Position numbers and translations under genes: made by a program. Positions 23,939-35,671 of a stretch of 64,000 nt of DNA are shown here, in pieces. Source of the DNA: Lomentospora prolificans (Eukaryota; Ascomycota; Sordariomycetes; Microascales; Microascaceae); NCBI GenBank assembly GCA_029532625.1, contig JARFXM010000008.1, positions 2,728,001 through 2,792,000 on the forward strand, given 5' to 3'. How positions within the stretch are numbered: the stretch's first letter is position 1; every line of letters begins with the position of its first letter. The notes beneath the pieces are model-generated. The model made no database searches, had not been told where the DNA came from, and saw only the letters and a list, made by a program, of their open reading frames with translations.

Positions 23939-24781
23939 GGTGAATTCCAGATCTACTGATGCGTGTGCGGTATTTGTTTGTTTTCTCCACCAAATGCTTG
24001 ACTTTGCCTTGGTGGTGGCGATGGCAAGGGCGTTGGGGGCTTAGAGTCGCGAGTGCAGTTTATCAATGAAAATTTCAATAAACATCAATAGTTAGAAAAC
24101 CGCGTCCAGATTTAGACTTGATTCCCTTGCTTGGGTTTGAAATTAAGCGTGGATAAGCGTCGAGCACTGGCAAAGGAGTTGGTTCGAAGGAAAAACCTCG
24201 AGTCAACGTTCTCTTAATTAATGGTTGTCGCCAAGATGAGCCTTCTCCAACTTCTCCATTAAGATTCACGTAATGGCAGGGCGAGATGCTCAGGCCTATC
24301 CGATGGGTCCGCATGCACCCAAGGGAGGGGAAGCTATCAAGATGGGGGTGCCAGCTCAAAGAGCAGGGGAGTGAATATTAGTTAGTTTTAAGTGCCAGGC
24401 TGTGTGGCTGAAACCTACTGGTAAACTAGTATTAGCGGTCAGCGTGCCCTCGTTCCCCTAAAATAGTTCATCTCGGTTACCTTGCCGGTAATTCCACTTT
24501 CGGCGAGCCTCGTCTACTAGTCCCAAAGCACGCCAAAGCCAATGACTCGGCAACCCAAAACCCCACAGGCGGCGTGGCACCCCAAGTGAAGCATCCCCAT
24601 GGGGTTCATGGCAGCTCCAACTGCATAAAATCTCATCTGTCCCAGACAATCGGGTTGGACTCTGGAAGCTTGGTGATCATCATCAACCCAGATCTTCTCT
24701 TTGCTTTTCCTACAAAGGCAAAGACCTTTTTGTTGATCACCTCTTGCGCCTCAGCCAGACCAAACAGCTTGTGCGCCCATC
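23939..24781. promoter_or_regulatory. Shared divergent promoter, lactonase-like gene / MFS carrier
   Basis: 843 bases between head-to-head starts at 23938 and 24782. No CCTCGG core was found here. No gene or repeat is visible. Confidence 0.45.
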
Positions 24782-26556
24782 ATGTCTGACTCCGAGAAGA
24801 ACGCCTCCCTCCAGCAGGCTGAAAATGCCGTCGAGGACTCCAAGCCGGCCAACCAGAACGTCGACACCGTCCACCAGGACGAGGCTTTGAAAGTTCTTGA
24901 GAACTACGCGGGCGAAAAGGAGTGGACGCCCCAGGAGGAGAAGAAGCTATCTCGCAAGATCGACTGGCGGCTCATGCCCGTCCTTTGCATGACATACGGT
25001 CTTCAGTACTATGATAAGGCCATGCTGTCCCAGGCCGTAAGTGTCCCAAAGAGTTTACTTAGCTTCGCGCATCAGCGGACTTTGCAGATCGCTCGATAAG
25101 CTGTTTTCATTGGCTAACCGCCGAAATTGACAATAGGCCTTGTTCGGTCTCCGTGAGGATTTGGGCCTGCTTACTGGCGACCGCTATTCGTGGTCTGCTT
25201 CCATCTTCTATCTCGGTTTCATCATCGGTGCTTATCCCATCATGGTCTTCGCTCAGCGATTCCCCATCGAGCGAGTCGCCTCCCTCACCGTCACCATCTG
25301 GGGTCTCACCCTCATTCTCACCACCGTCTGCAAGAACTACCAAGGTATCTACGCTCAGAGGTTTATGCTCGGCCTCCTCGAGAGTGGTATTAGCCCAATG
25401 TTTATGCTTATCGTCGGATCTTTCTACAAGAAGAATGAGCAAGCCATGCGCATGGGGTAAGTTGTCTATCATCCCACTATCATCATTTAATGCAATGCCA
25501 AATTGAGACAATCTGCTAACGGATTTCGGCACTTTGCTTTTTAGTATCTGGTACTGCTGCACTGGTTACGTCTCCATCTTCTCTCCCTTGATCAACTACG
25601 GCTTCGGTCTCATCAACGGCGGCGTCTCCTCGTGGAGGTACATGTACTATTTCGCTGGCGGCCTCACAATCATCTGGGGTCTCGCCCTTTGGTTCGTTCT
25701 TCCTCCCGATCCGGTCCGCGCCAAGGGCTTCAACGAACGCGAGCGATACATCATGGTTGCCCGTCTTAGAACCAACAATTCCGGTGTCCGTAACAAGCAC
25801 TGGAAGGGTGCTCAGATCAAGGAGCTTGTCCTTGATATCAAGTTCTGGGTCGTTTTCTTCATCGCATTCCTTTCCATGATTGCCAACGGCCCCATCTCTA
25901 CTTTTGCGCCCCTCATCATCAAGGGTATGGGTTTCAGCGGCCTCAAGTCGCTCCTGCTCTTCATGCCTGCTGGTGCCTACGCCGGTACTCTCCAGCTCAT
26001 CTTCCCCTTTATCGCCTACAAGTACCCCAACAGCCGTTCGTACCTCGTCATGATTGCTCAGGCCGGTACCACGCTTGCTGCTCTTCTCCTCTGGAAGCTC
26101 CCCATGGGCGCCACCGGCGGTCTTCTGTTCGCTGTCTACATTCTCCCGACCATCGGTGCTGGTTACGCTGTTCTCATGGGTCTACAGATCGCCAACACCG
26201 CCGGATACACCAAGAGGTCAATCGCTTCCTCGGGTCTTTACATTGGTTACTGCTTGGGTAACTTTGTCGGCCCCTTGGTCTTCAAGCCTGCCGACGCGCC
26301 TCGATATGCCCCTGGTTTCATTGTCGTTGTCGTCACTTCCATTATCGCCGGTATCCTTGCCGGCATCTACCGCATTCTCTGTGTGATGACCAACAAGAGC
26401 CGCGACAAGGCCGGTACCATGGAGGCCTTTGACAACGCCTACGAGGATGATCTCACTGATATCAAGGTACGTGCTCCTAGGGTCTTTACGTATACCGACT
26501 AGCATTGATCGCTAACTTAATACCTATAGAACCCACAATTCCGTTACACTCTGTAA
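24782..26556 (+). CDS. MFS transporter, Dal5/allantoate-permease type (anion:cation symporter), 507 aa
   Basis: Exons 24782-25036, 25137-25456, 25545-26466 and 26530-26556. The last exon adds only NPQFRYTL before the stop. Family strings: LSRKIDWRLMPVLCMTYGLQYYDKAMLSQAALFGL before and in TM1 is shortened here to its key parts RKIDWRLMP and YYDKAMLSQA; the central loop has LPPDPVRAKGF. TM9-12 include FKPADAPRYAPGF and TNKSRDK at the end, all typical of the ACS family. Twelve membrane segments are expected. Known members carry allantoate, nicotinate, biotin, tartrate or other carboxylates with protons across the plasma membrane. In this block it may import the substrate or an acidic relative. 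Confidence 0.92.
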
Positions 26557-28098
26557 GATCGCGCTGTTGGGTAATCTCGTTTGTTATTAATGGGTTTTGA
26601 CGTGCCATTTCGGTGCTTGTGAGCGACTCTACGGAATCTTTCCCATTTTTGTATGACTCTTAGAATAACTAGTCGTTGAGTGTAACTCTAGATTTGCTGA
26701 GGCGCGTGGATCGCCTCCCGGGCAAAGAATTTCATCTAATATCGAGTATTGGAGAAACTACATCAGTGTCCGCAGTGCTTGATTTCTGTCGGGTAGCCAC
26801 AATTGACAGTTAAGCGGTTATCTTTTGTTGGGCTTGTCGCACTCTCTAAGTTCCCACCCATTGCCTGTCCACTCTTGGCGGTATTATGCTGAACGAGCTT
26901 CCCCTACGCTCATTTCATCGTACGACAAATGACAATGCTTTGACTGGTGCATTACTGGGCGATTTTTTTTTGTAGTTGATTCGAGACCCACGGATCGGTG
27001 TGTGACGGGCACTCGAGAGTGATAATACCAACTACATACAAAGATTAGTACGCTTATGTCGTTGACTGGAAGGCGGGGAAGGCTGCTGGCTGGCTGACTC
27101 GCGTCATGGACAGTTGTCGCTTGTGTGAAGAGCCTGGCAGTGAGGATGGAAGGCAAAAAACACAAGGGCCAGCAACAATGAACTATTAGCAACGCTAACA
27201 TAGGCTACAACGGGCCTGAGGGTGCGAGCTGACCACTGGCGGAGTAGCACTGCAGAATAGTACAATTTAGTGGCTTTTAGTGCGCCAGGACCCCGTAGAA
27301 GGAGCAGCAGAAGGTGATGCAACCCACTCCTCACGGTTAGCTCAATGCTGATCGGGACGCTATGCGCCACCATTCGGGGAGGGCAACTAATTTCTGTGCA
27401 GGATATTATACAACTAGGCCATTGGGTTTGTGTCCGATCTAGGCGTAGAACCGGCTTCCGATTGGCTTTACCCCAAAAATATTCCCCACTATCTCCACAC
27501 TTGCTGGCCGCTAGCGACCCCGCACCTCCACTCTTCCAAGTAGGGGACACTTGACGGTCCCAAAATGTCTCTTCGGATGCTCTCGACCACGCGAACTGGT
27601 GGACACTCTTCCGAAAGTACCTGGGTACTCCGAGAGAGACCTGCTTCTCCATCCCAGATGACCATCCCAGATGCTGCATGGTAGTACCCTCCATTCGCTG
27701 GCTCTTTCCTGCTTGTCTGGTTGCTCCATCCTTCGAGACTACTCCAGTTCCTGCCCAGAGCCCTCAAAGCTTTCCCCGTATTGCCCCGGTTTCCCAAATA
27801 CCATTACATATTAACACTCCAAAAGGAGTGGGGCGTTTTGTCAGTCTCCAATGATTATGTTGGCCCCTTTCTCTTTTCCCCCCTTCTCCGCAGTTTCCGG
27901 CAATACCTCCTGCCCCAGTTTGAAAGTTTCCCTTGTGACAGATGGACAAGGGCGCACTTGCATTTCTAAACCTTCCCGATTTCGACTTCCCGGATTTTTC
28001 AACCCCAGCTAATCCGACCTGTCTCCATTCCCCGGCAATCGAAACCTGAATATCGCCCGATCTTAATTTTGATCTTATCTGGCTCGCTTCATGTGAAG
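26557..28098. other. Promoter of the Zn2Cys6 regulator, long non-coding stretch
   Basis: 1.5 kb without a supportable gene. A 196-codon reverse frame at 27104-27694 has no domain and is judged accidental. A start-stop element ATGTGA lies at 28091-28096, just before the regulator's ATG at 28099. Confidence 0.55.
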
Positions 28099-30445
28099 AT
28101 GACGGAGGTCGTGGGAGACTGGCTTCACTTTACTGGGCGCCAGCCCAAGCGGAAGCGCGCAGAGCTCGTTTGCGTCTTCTGCCACTCCAAAAAGATCAAG
28201 TGCGACCTGCAGGTAAGACCCTCTCGCTCTCGGCTTCATCGTACCTGCCAAAACATGACCTCTCACGCCGTCGCTCCACATGTGCCCCAAGCTAATCGCG
28301 CTATACTCATCTCAAGAGTCGCAAAGCGCAGGGTCACGAGAAATGCTCCAATTGCGACAGCCCAGATCGAGAGTGTCGCCTTCGCCCGTCGAATCGCGGC
28401 AAGAGGCGCCATAGCAGCACCACCTATGACGGCCGCCGCGATGCTCCTGTCAAGCCCACTTCTCCCATTTCCAGTACGTGCCGTGGCCGCGCCCGCCCTC
28501 ACCTTCATGTTTGATCCTTTCTTGCGATGTGCCCTCAACTCACATACCGCCCAGTCCGAGAGAAGAATGGAGTGCTGCCGTCGCCTGACATCACGGTGGT
28601 CGACGTCGTAGAACCGCCCGTGCCTCTGCGAACCCAAACCATGTCGTCGCCCAACAATGTTAGCGTCGCAGGCTCTGTCCATTCGGCGCCTGTACAGTCG
28701 CTATCTGAGATCTCTCATTCGCACTTGCCTCATGCTCCTCCCTCGGGTACCTCTCCCGGCGAGGGTCAGGGCCGTAGTCATCTGGGCGATGTTGATACCG
28801 GTTTCCTGCAGGTATATGGACCAGAGAACAATCTCTACGCGGATCAGACAGAGCTTGAAGCGACTCTCGAAGCGAAGCGGCGCTTCTCTCATCCTCAGCA
28901 ACAAGAACTACTTCAAAGCTTCGCCGAGACATACTGGGAGTACTGCTATGCGTGGTGCCCAGTCTTGGACAGAGATACACTGACCGATGACTTGTCGCGG
29001 TCGCCCCTGCTAGCGAATGCACTCGCCCTTGCGGCAAGCCATATCCAACCCCCTCTAATGCCCCACGAAGGCCCAGCGACATACTACAAACGGGCGAGAA
29101 ACATTTTCTACGATGATGAGGAAGTCGATAGCCTCATGATGCTCAAGGCGCTGGCTCTATTTTATTGGTGGGCTCCGCGCCCACCCTCGACAGTTCACCG
29201 CGATGCTTCATGGTGGTGGACCTCGGTGATAATCCGCCACGCACAGCAAATGAATGTTCACCGGGAGCCGGGTGTCAATCATCCTCTAAGGGGGAAGCTT
29301 AACATTAGTTTGCGCCGAAGGATTTGGTGGACCGCATTTGTAAGTTTTTCACGTTATCTCTCTCTTGCGTCTGATGATCTTAATGGACGTGGTCTAACGA
29401 TGATCTTTTTTCACAATAATAGGCCCGCGAACGGCTTACCGCGCTATGCCAAAGCAAACCCTGCATCATCGATCCAGACGACTGCAATATCGAAGAGCCT
29501 CAGCCATCGGATTTCCCCAGTGACCCGGTTTCCCAACACAAGGGCAAGATCTTCATTTACTGGGTGCGACTCTGCGCAATTATCGGCAAAATCGCCAAAG
29601 TCCTGTCGCGCACTTCACACATGGCGCCGCATTCATTCCCCGTCCATCTCCACCAGGAATTGGTAGACTGGATTCACTCACTCCCACCCGAGCTTCAACT
29701 TCCCATTGGCTCCGCGCGCACCGCGTCGTTTGATCGTGATGTCCACCAGCTCCACTTGCCATATCTTACTACTATTATTATCCTGCACCTAAAGCGGTCG
29801 GCGGATGATCTCCCCCAGGCCCTGCCGCCTGCAATCCTCGCAGCGTCTTGTATCGCACGAATTTTGAGGGACATTCTGTCTCGTGGAAACGTGCGGTTCT
29901 TGATGGCGATTACGTGTTGGTATAGCGGAACTGCGTTCATCCCCCTGCTGCAAGCTTGCAAGATCGAGCAATTTGCCCGAGAGGCTGAAGAGGGATTGGA
30001 TGTGCTGGCGCACGCCATGAACCAACTCAAGCCCATGTGGGCATCAGCGCAAGTCATTAGCACAGGGTTCGAACGCCTCCGCAAGCTACGTCCAGACACC
30101 GCAAACGGCATGTCTAATGGCTCGCCACCAGTACCAAACAGTACGTCCATGCCTAGCTCCGCCATGGGCCACGGGCTCCATGTAGGCCTGGACTCTGAGG
30201 TGTTGACCATGCCCGACCACGTCGGCGAGTTCGATTGGACACTCCTCTTTCCGTTTGTCAGTCGTTCGACGAATCGTATCGCGGAATGTCTCCTCGCGGA
30301 TAAAGAGGAGGGCAATGCTAGCCGAGGGCTTCCCCTCCCCGAGGACAACCTCTTCCACGAAACCCTGATGAACCAGTACCAGGATCTCCTTGATTTTACT
30401 GCAGAATACCCTCTTGACTTCTCTGATATGACTTTTTCGATATGA
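28099..30445 (+). CDS. Zn2Cys6 transcription factor, CTF1/FarA-like, 692 aa
   Basis: Exons 28099-28212, 28317-28473, 28555-29339 and 29423-30445. The basic leader RQPKRKRAE is followed by the binuclear zinc cluster split over the first intron: Cys25, 28, 35 and then Cys48, 51, 58, i.e. CX2CX6CX12CX2CX6C, followed by a basic linker RPSNRGKRR. The fungal_trans domain in the middle has RRRIWWTAF spliced to ARERLTALCQSKPCIIDPDDC, here given as its core RERLTALCQSKPCIID, which closely resembles the cutinase regulator CTF1 and the fatty-acid regulators FarA/FarB. It is nuclear. The family responds to fatty acids and turns on lipid and beta-oxidation genes, and binds CCTCGG cores. Its place amid catabolic genes suggests a pathway-specific activator. 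A start-stop ATGTGA immediately upstream may lower its translation. Confidence 0.92.
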
Positions 30446-32327
30446 TTGGATAACTGGGTTTGCTGAACTTGAGAATATTCGGCGCGTAACGGTTTCGGGT
30501 TGGATCATGGGATAGGGCAAATATGTGGATAATTTCCTTTGCAATTAAGCTAGGCATGGGTTACTTGGCCGATGGTCATGTATAATGAATCTAAAGTCAC
30601 GTTCAATTTGTCAAATTTCTACATTTCCCTGTCAGAACTTGAATTGCTGCTGGCACACTTTGGATGAGATGGTATTATGAGACGCAAACGCAGGGATGAA
30701 AACTGACCCCCCTCTACCCTCAAGCCTTGCATGATTTTTCTGATCTAGGAGTCCTCGCATCGGACCTCGCCACATGCATATATCTATACGAAGGAATCTC
30801 AAGTGTTGGATAGAGAGCAAACTCTAATAGCAAAAACCACTGATGAGAGAGTTACAATACTAGTCATTCTTATCGACACAACACCCAGTCCCTATTCCGC
30901 TTCTCGCTAATCACGGAAAAGATATTTACTCCATAGTGATCAATAATGCGCCTACCGGTTCCTCTCGAAATTTAAGATTCAGCTTCACCGTGACTTGGCC
31001 GCGTGTCGGGGCGGGCTAGTTATTAACAACGGTCAGGACTGGTAGCGCTGACGAGTCGCCTGATGCTATTCATCCATCCATGGTGTTTATCTCCGGCTGG
31101 GATGGGGAATTCCCAGTGCCAGTTGGAAGATAACCCGATACGGGGGTTTATATCCGCATCTATAATAGCGTACGTTCCATCCATAACGATAATGTAACGG
31201 ACTTCACTGATGTGAAGTCTTGCATCTGTACAATCTTGGGCTACCAGAAGTCCAAAGTCACTTTGCAGTCGCTGCGAATACAGCCATCAGGAAGTGGTAC
31301 CCTGGCTGCTAAATAGTAGTCGAACGACACGAAGTGGAAAGCCTCCGGACTGAGGCAGAGGGCTACCCTCCGTTACACAAATACGGTCTTGGACGCCATC
31401 TGGCTGGACAAGAATAGGGGTAGCCAAATATGACAAGAGCAAAAAGTGGAATGAGTGAAGGCATGGATGATGTCCCCTGCAGTGGAAACTGTTGCAGACG
31501 AGCCATTAGATATTTACTTGATATAATACACATATATATATATAGTACTGGACCGCGAACTTCTACTCATGCACTCCTCTGCTGTTTATTTCAATGATCT
31601 TTAAGCCGAAGTGGATTTAAGCCGAAGTGGATCTAATTGCTTGAATTCTTAATCGGCTCGTGTGTCCTCTTGGTCGTAGCTCGATGGGTCTTTGTCAAGT
31701 CGATGTGAAAGATAAATTGTTGATTCATGGCCCGGCGAGTCGCTTGTTAGTGTGTCTCGCTCGCTTGTGTGCGACTGTACACGCCCTTGGTGTGGGTTCC
31801 ATACTACCCAGAAGTGCGCCTTGTTCTCATTGCACACATATCAAATGTTAATATCGCCTGTCGATATTGGCCTAGAAGGTATCCCACGACTCACTATATT
31901 AAGTCGTACAATTCGGGTACGGCAATATATCGTTGGGTGCCTACGCTACTACAGGCAATTGATCTTGAAATAGAGTCGTGTATCGTTTGGTCCTAGTCCA
32001 AAATGATAGTGGAAACGCGATCTGCATTGTCGAGCCACTGAAATAAAATCTGAGGTAACTATGATTCTTAATACAAACAATTCCGCGTCACACTAAAGCG
32101 AGCACATCGAGAGAGCATAATTAGCCCGTCAATAGAGATATGGTTTCGGTTTGTGTTAGTGTCTTATGTCTTGTATATTGCTCCTGATTCTACAATTCAT
32201 ATCATGAAACATGGGGAAAAAAAAATGTATAATGCAAGGTGAAAAAGGAGAAAAGGAAAACCCATGAAATAAGAACTTGTCATGATCCCAAGAAAAAGGC
32301 TGCATTGGCGCTAACCCAAAAACCACA
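30446..32327. other. Gene-free stretch between regulator and second BVMO
   Basis: About 1.9 kb, AT-rich, with convergent 3' ends at both sides. It contains an (AT)n run near 31530-31545 and a 16-base direct repeat at 31601-31632. No open frame is convincing. Confidence 0.6.
31601..31632. repeat. Perfect tandem duplication of a 16-base unit
   Basis: TTAAGCCGAAGTGGAT occurs twice back to back (31601-31616 and 31617-31632). It is in non-coding sequence, with no flanking element visible. Confidence 0.85.
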
Positions 32328-34296
32328 CTACTCCTTCAACACCTCCGCCTTCTCGACGTACCACGCTAGATCGCTGTTGGGATCCATTTCGAACTCCGTG
32401 AACCCGTTACCCATAAATCGGAAGGAGTTGGCGGTGTTATACTCAATCTCGAAGTCCTCGCCGCGGATGTCGGTGAGCATACGGTTGAAGAGGTGGGCAG
32501 AACCACCGAATAGGGCGGTAACACGTCCATCGACGCGATTCCTCTTGTACCAGGACTTGCAGTTGCCCGTCCATACGAGGGTCTTGTGGATCTCGTCGCA
32601 ATACTTGATGAAGTCGTTGACCTTCTCCTGCTTAGGGTGGACGTACTTGATGTCCTCGGTGGCCATCTTCTTGATCCACTTGACAAAGTAGTCACCAGTC
32701 CAGTTCAGGGACTCGACGAGGGAGCCGTGACCGCCTAGGCAGTTGGGACCCATCATGAGGAAGTAGTTGGGGATATTGGGCACGGCGACGGAGATGTAGG
32801 ACTCGGGATCCTCGGCCCAAGCCTTTTGGAGATCGACGCCGTTGAGGCCGACGATGGGGAACCTAGGGCGGTGAGAGACGTCGAAGCCGGTAGCGCAAAC
32901 AACGACGTCAACTTCGTGATGCTTGCCATCGGCCGTAACGACGGCGTTCTCGGTAATCTTGACGATACCGCTGTCGGTGAGGTGGCAGTTGGGCTTGAGG
33001 AAGGATTCGAGGTAGCCAGGGCCCGGGGTGATACGGCGGCAACCAAGCTCCCACTTGGGGATGAGCTTTTCGCAGAGAACAGGGTCGTGGTTGAGCTTCT
33101 CGGCCATCTGAGCGGCGGCGAGCTTCATTCCCTCGTCGTTGTTCTGACCCTTGACGAAGATGTAGAAGGACTTATTCGTCCTGTGAATGATGCCCTTGCG
33201 GTGTTGAAGGTGGTACTCGGGGTCGTGGAATCGCTTCCTCTCCTCGTCGGTGTACTTGGGGTTCGGGTCATCGTCGTCGCGGCCAAGATGCTTGGAGGGA
33301 GGAGCACGGTAGTAAACCCACGAAGGGCCTCGGATGAAGTTGGTCACCTCAGTACCAGGGAGTTTGACCATCTGGGGGACGATCTGGATACCAGACGATC
33401 CATTGCCGATAACAGCGATCCTCTTGTTGGAGTAGTCATATCCGTGGTCCCAAGCGGCCGAGTGGGTGATGTGACCCTTGAAGTCGCGAAGACCAGGAAT
33501 ATCGGGCCAGTTTTCGTGGACGAGAACGCCCTGGGAGGAAATGAGGACGTGGCAGAACTCGTCGCGCTGCTGGCCGTCCTTCTCGACGGTGACCTTCCAC
33601 TGGCCTATGTCGTCCTGCCACCAAGCACCGATGACCCTGGTGTTGAGCTGGAGATCGCGATCGAGAGACCACTTCTTGACGGTGTGCTTGATGTAATTGA
33701 GGATATCGGCGCCGCTGGCATAGAACCTCTCCCAATCCGGGTTGGGGTCGAAGGGGAAGGCCTGTTATTTTGATTCATTGTTTAGTACTAGTACTGCACG
33801 TGGATGGCGGAGGAGCTACTTGAATAGAAAATTGCAAAATGTCGGTGTAGGTCGCGGGCGTGGAGGGGGAAATCAAACTCACATAGATGTGGGCGGGAAC
33901 GTCGCACTGGACACCGGGGTAGTTGTTGGCAAGCCAGGTACCGCCAACGTCGGGGCGAGCCTCAAATATCGTGTGGTCCACAATATCCTTCATCTCGGGG
34001 AAGCGGTGCTGGAACTTGTGGGCGATCAGGAGGCCGGAGAAGCCGGCGCCGATGGTGATGACCTTGAGCTTCTTGGGGGTGTAAGCGAACTCATGGCTGA
34101 GCTGGAAGGGGTCGGCGACGTGTCCGTTGGTGGTTGCGGTGGCGGTGGCGGCGGCGGCGGCGGCGGCCGCCTGGCGAAGGCCGTCGAAGCCGTTGGCGAG
34201 CTCGGGGAGCTCGGTGGCGGGCATGCGTGAGAGGTCGTTGCTGTTGAGGAGTGGCGTGGGCTTTTCCAGCACCGGGGCGGCGACGGGAGCAGTCAT
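32328..34296 (-). CDS. Second Baeyer-Villiger monooxygenase (fungal steroid/MoxY-like type), 615 aa
   Basis: Exons 34296-33883 and 33761-32328. A leader of about 75 residues includes an eight-residue alanine run plus an Ala/Thr stretch. The first Rossmann motif is TIGAGFSG; RPDVGGTW and NNYPGVQCDVPAHIY follow, the latter at the exon junction. The BVMO fingerprint is FKGHITHSAAWD (FxGxxxHxxxW with final Asp). The second Rossmann motif is VIGNGSSGIQ, and CATGFDVS marks the C-terminal part. The CDVPAHIY form is characteristic of the fungal branch with MoxY/StcW-like and related monooxygenases and is only distantly related to the BVMO at 19541. It converts a ketone into an ester or lactone with NADPH and O2. 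It is divergent to the SDR at 35672. Confidence 0.93.
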
Positions 34297-35671
34297 GATT
34301 GGACGAGGTAAGGGGTTCCTCGATGTGTAGACAGTACTGATGGGAAGGAGGGAGAGAAGGAGAGGGTTGGTGTTTTTTTCGACTTTGGTCTTAGATTGAC
34401 TTTCTCGCAGAAACAACGCCGAAGAATTGAAGGGGGGGGGTATAAGGAGGTGAGGCGGAGGAGAGAACGAGACGAGGCTGAAGGAAGGAGGTGAGAGGAT
34501 GGAAGATGATAGGAGAGTATTATTGAGAAAACCTCCAATCTTGGGCCTTCACGATCTGGAATATTAATAACTAAAGAAGAATGAAAGATTGCAGTTATGA
34601 TTTTTGGAGACCGGCTTTTCTATGAAGGTAGACAGCACGAAATCATTAGGAAATCGTTCGAGATCCTCCACCCCGAGACCCGCCCCCCCGGCAATGCGTA
34701 GAACCAGCTGGCGCAATAATAGCCAGCGGCCATCCGTTCGCCTAACTCCAATGCCGGGTGGTTGCCTGCCCCGCCTTCTCTATGCGCCCCCAAGGGTAAG
34801 ACAAAAAAAAAGGGTAGTCAGAGCCTGGCTAGTAGCATTACGGGGGGAACTGTGCCACCCAGGCCGTATGCGTCCCGTCTCCCTTGGTTGCCACCTGATA
34901 GCGCGGCATTCCTCATGGCACGGCTAGCGGGTCCTTCCACGACCAAGGCAAGCCAGCCAGGCGATCCCCCGAGAAGATGGAGAAGCCGGGGTCGGTTTCA
35001 GAGTCCTGCTGAGTTGGCTGGCGGGCAAGATTGGGAAAGGCGAGATGGGACAAAGGCGAGATGGGACAAAGGCGAGATGGGGAAGCTAATCCGGCTACCC
35101 CAAATTGGGAATTGCCAGCCAGGCCGGGAATCTTTCAGAGGGTGGATGGCGGGTGGGGCGCTAAGGTCACAGCCTGGCTACAGTCAGTGCCAGGGACACT
35201 GGCTTTATCGGGTTTAATCCCCTGTGCTGGCTCCATCTCTCACTGGCCTCAGATGCATCCATCTGTCATTCACCCAAAGGCTTCCCCTCTGCGGGGTAAT
35301 AATGTCCGGGGTAGCCGATGGAGGGTGCCAGCACAATGACGAGTGCGGGGGCCCGCGATTCGAAGCACACACACACTCACAGATGCGCAGAGCAACGCTT
35401 TTCTGGGGATTTGCAGCACCCGCACATCTACCAGCATCCCACATTCAGACTTCCCCGGATTGCGCAGAATCACGGTAAATAAAAACCGGGGACGAGAACC
35501 ATAACCGTGGCAGGATTGGCAATTATCGTATTACCATCCCTCCCCTTTACCGCTCCTATTCTAATCTTATCATCCGGTCTTTTGCTCTTTCCTCGCCTTC
35601 TCTTCCCCATCATTCGATATTATTACCCCAGAAACCATCCCGATTATACCCCTGCCGCTTCATCGTCCACC
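34297..35671. promoter_or_regulatory. Shared divergent promoter, second BVMO / second SDR
   Basis: 1375 bases between head-to-head starts. The BVMO-proximal side has long pyrimidine tracts on the coding strand (34320-34500). A triple 16-base tandem repeat is at 35036-35082. The forward frame continues upstream of 35672 to about 35507 and would add a hydrophobic leader if translation began earlier; the ATG at 35672 fits the SDR family length better. Confidence 0.45.
35036..35082. repeat. Tandem repeat, 16-base unit, about three copies
   Basis: AAAGGCGAGATGGGAC is repeated at 35036-35051 and 35052-35067, with a near-complete third copy to 35082. It lies inside the shared promoter of the second BVMO and second SDR. 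Confidence 0.85.

Noticed and set aside
27104..27694. 196-codon reverse-strand open frame
   Set aside because: No domain, erratic composition, no splice partners, and it overlaps other random frames. It looks accidental.
32826..33773. 315-codon forward open frame opposite the second BVMO
   Set aside because: Exact antisense shadow of a conserved coding exon; Val/Asp/Leu-rich composition is the complement of codon bias in the real gene.
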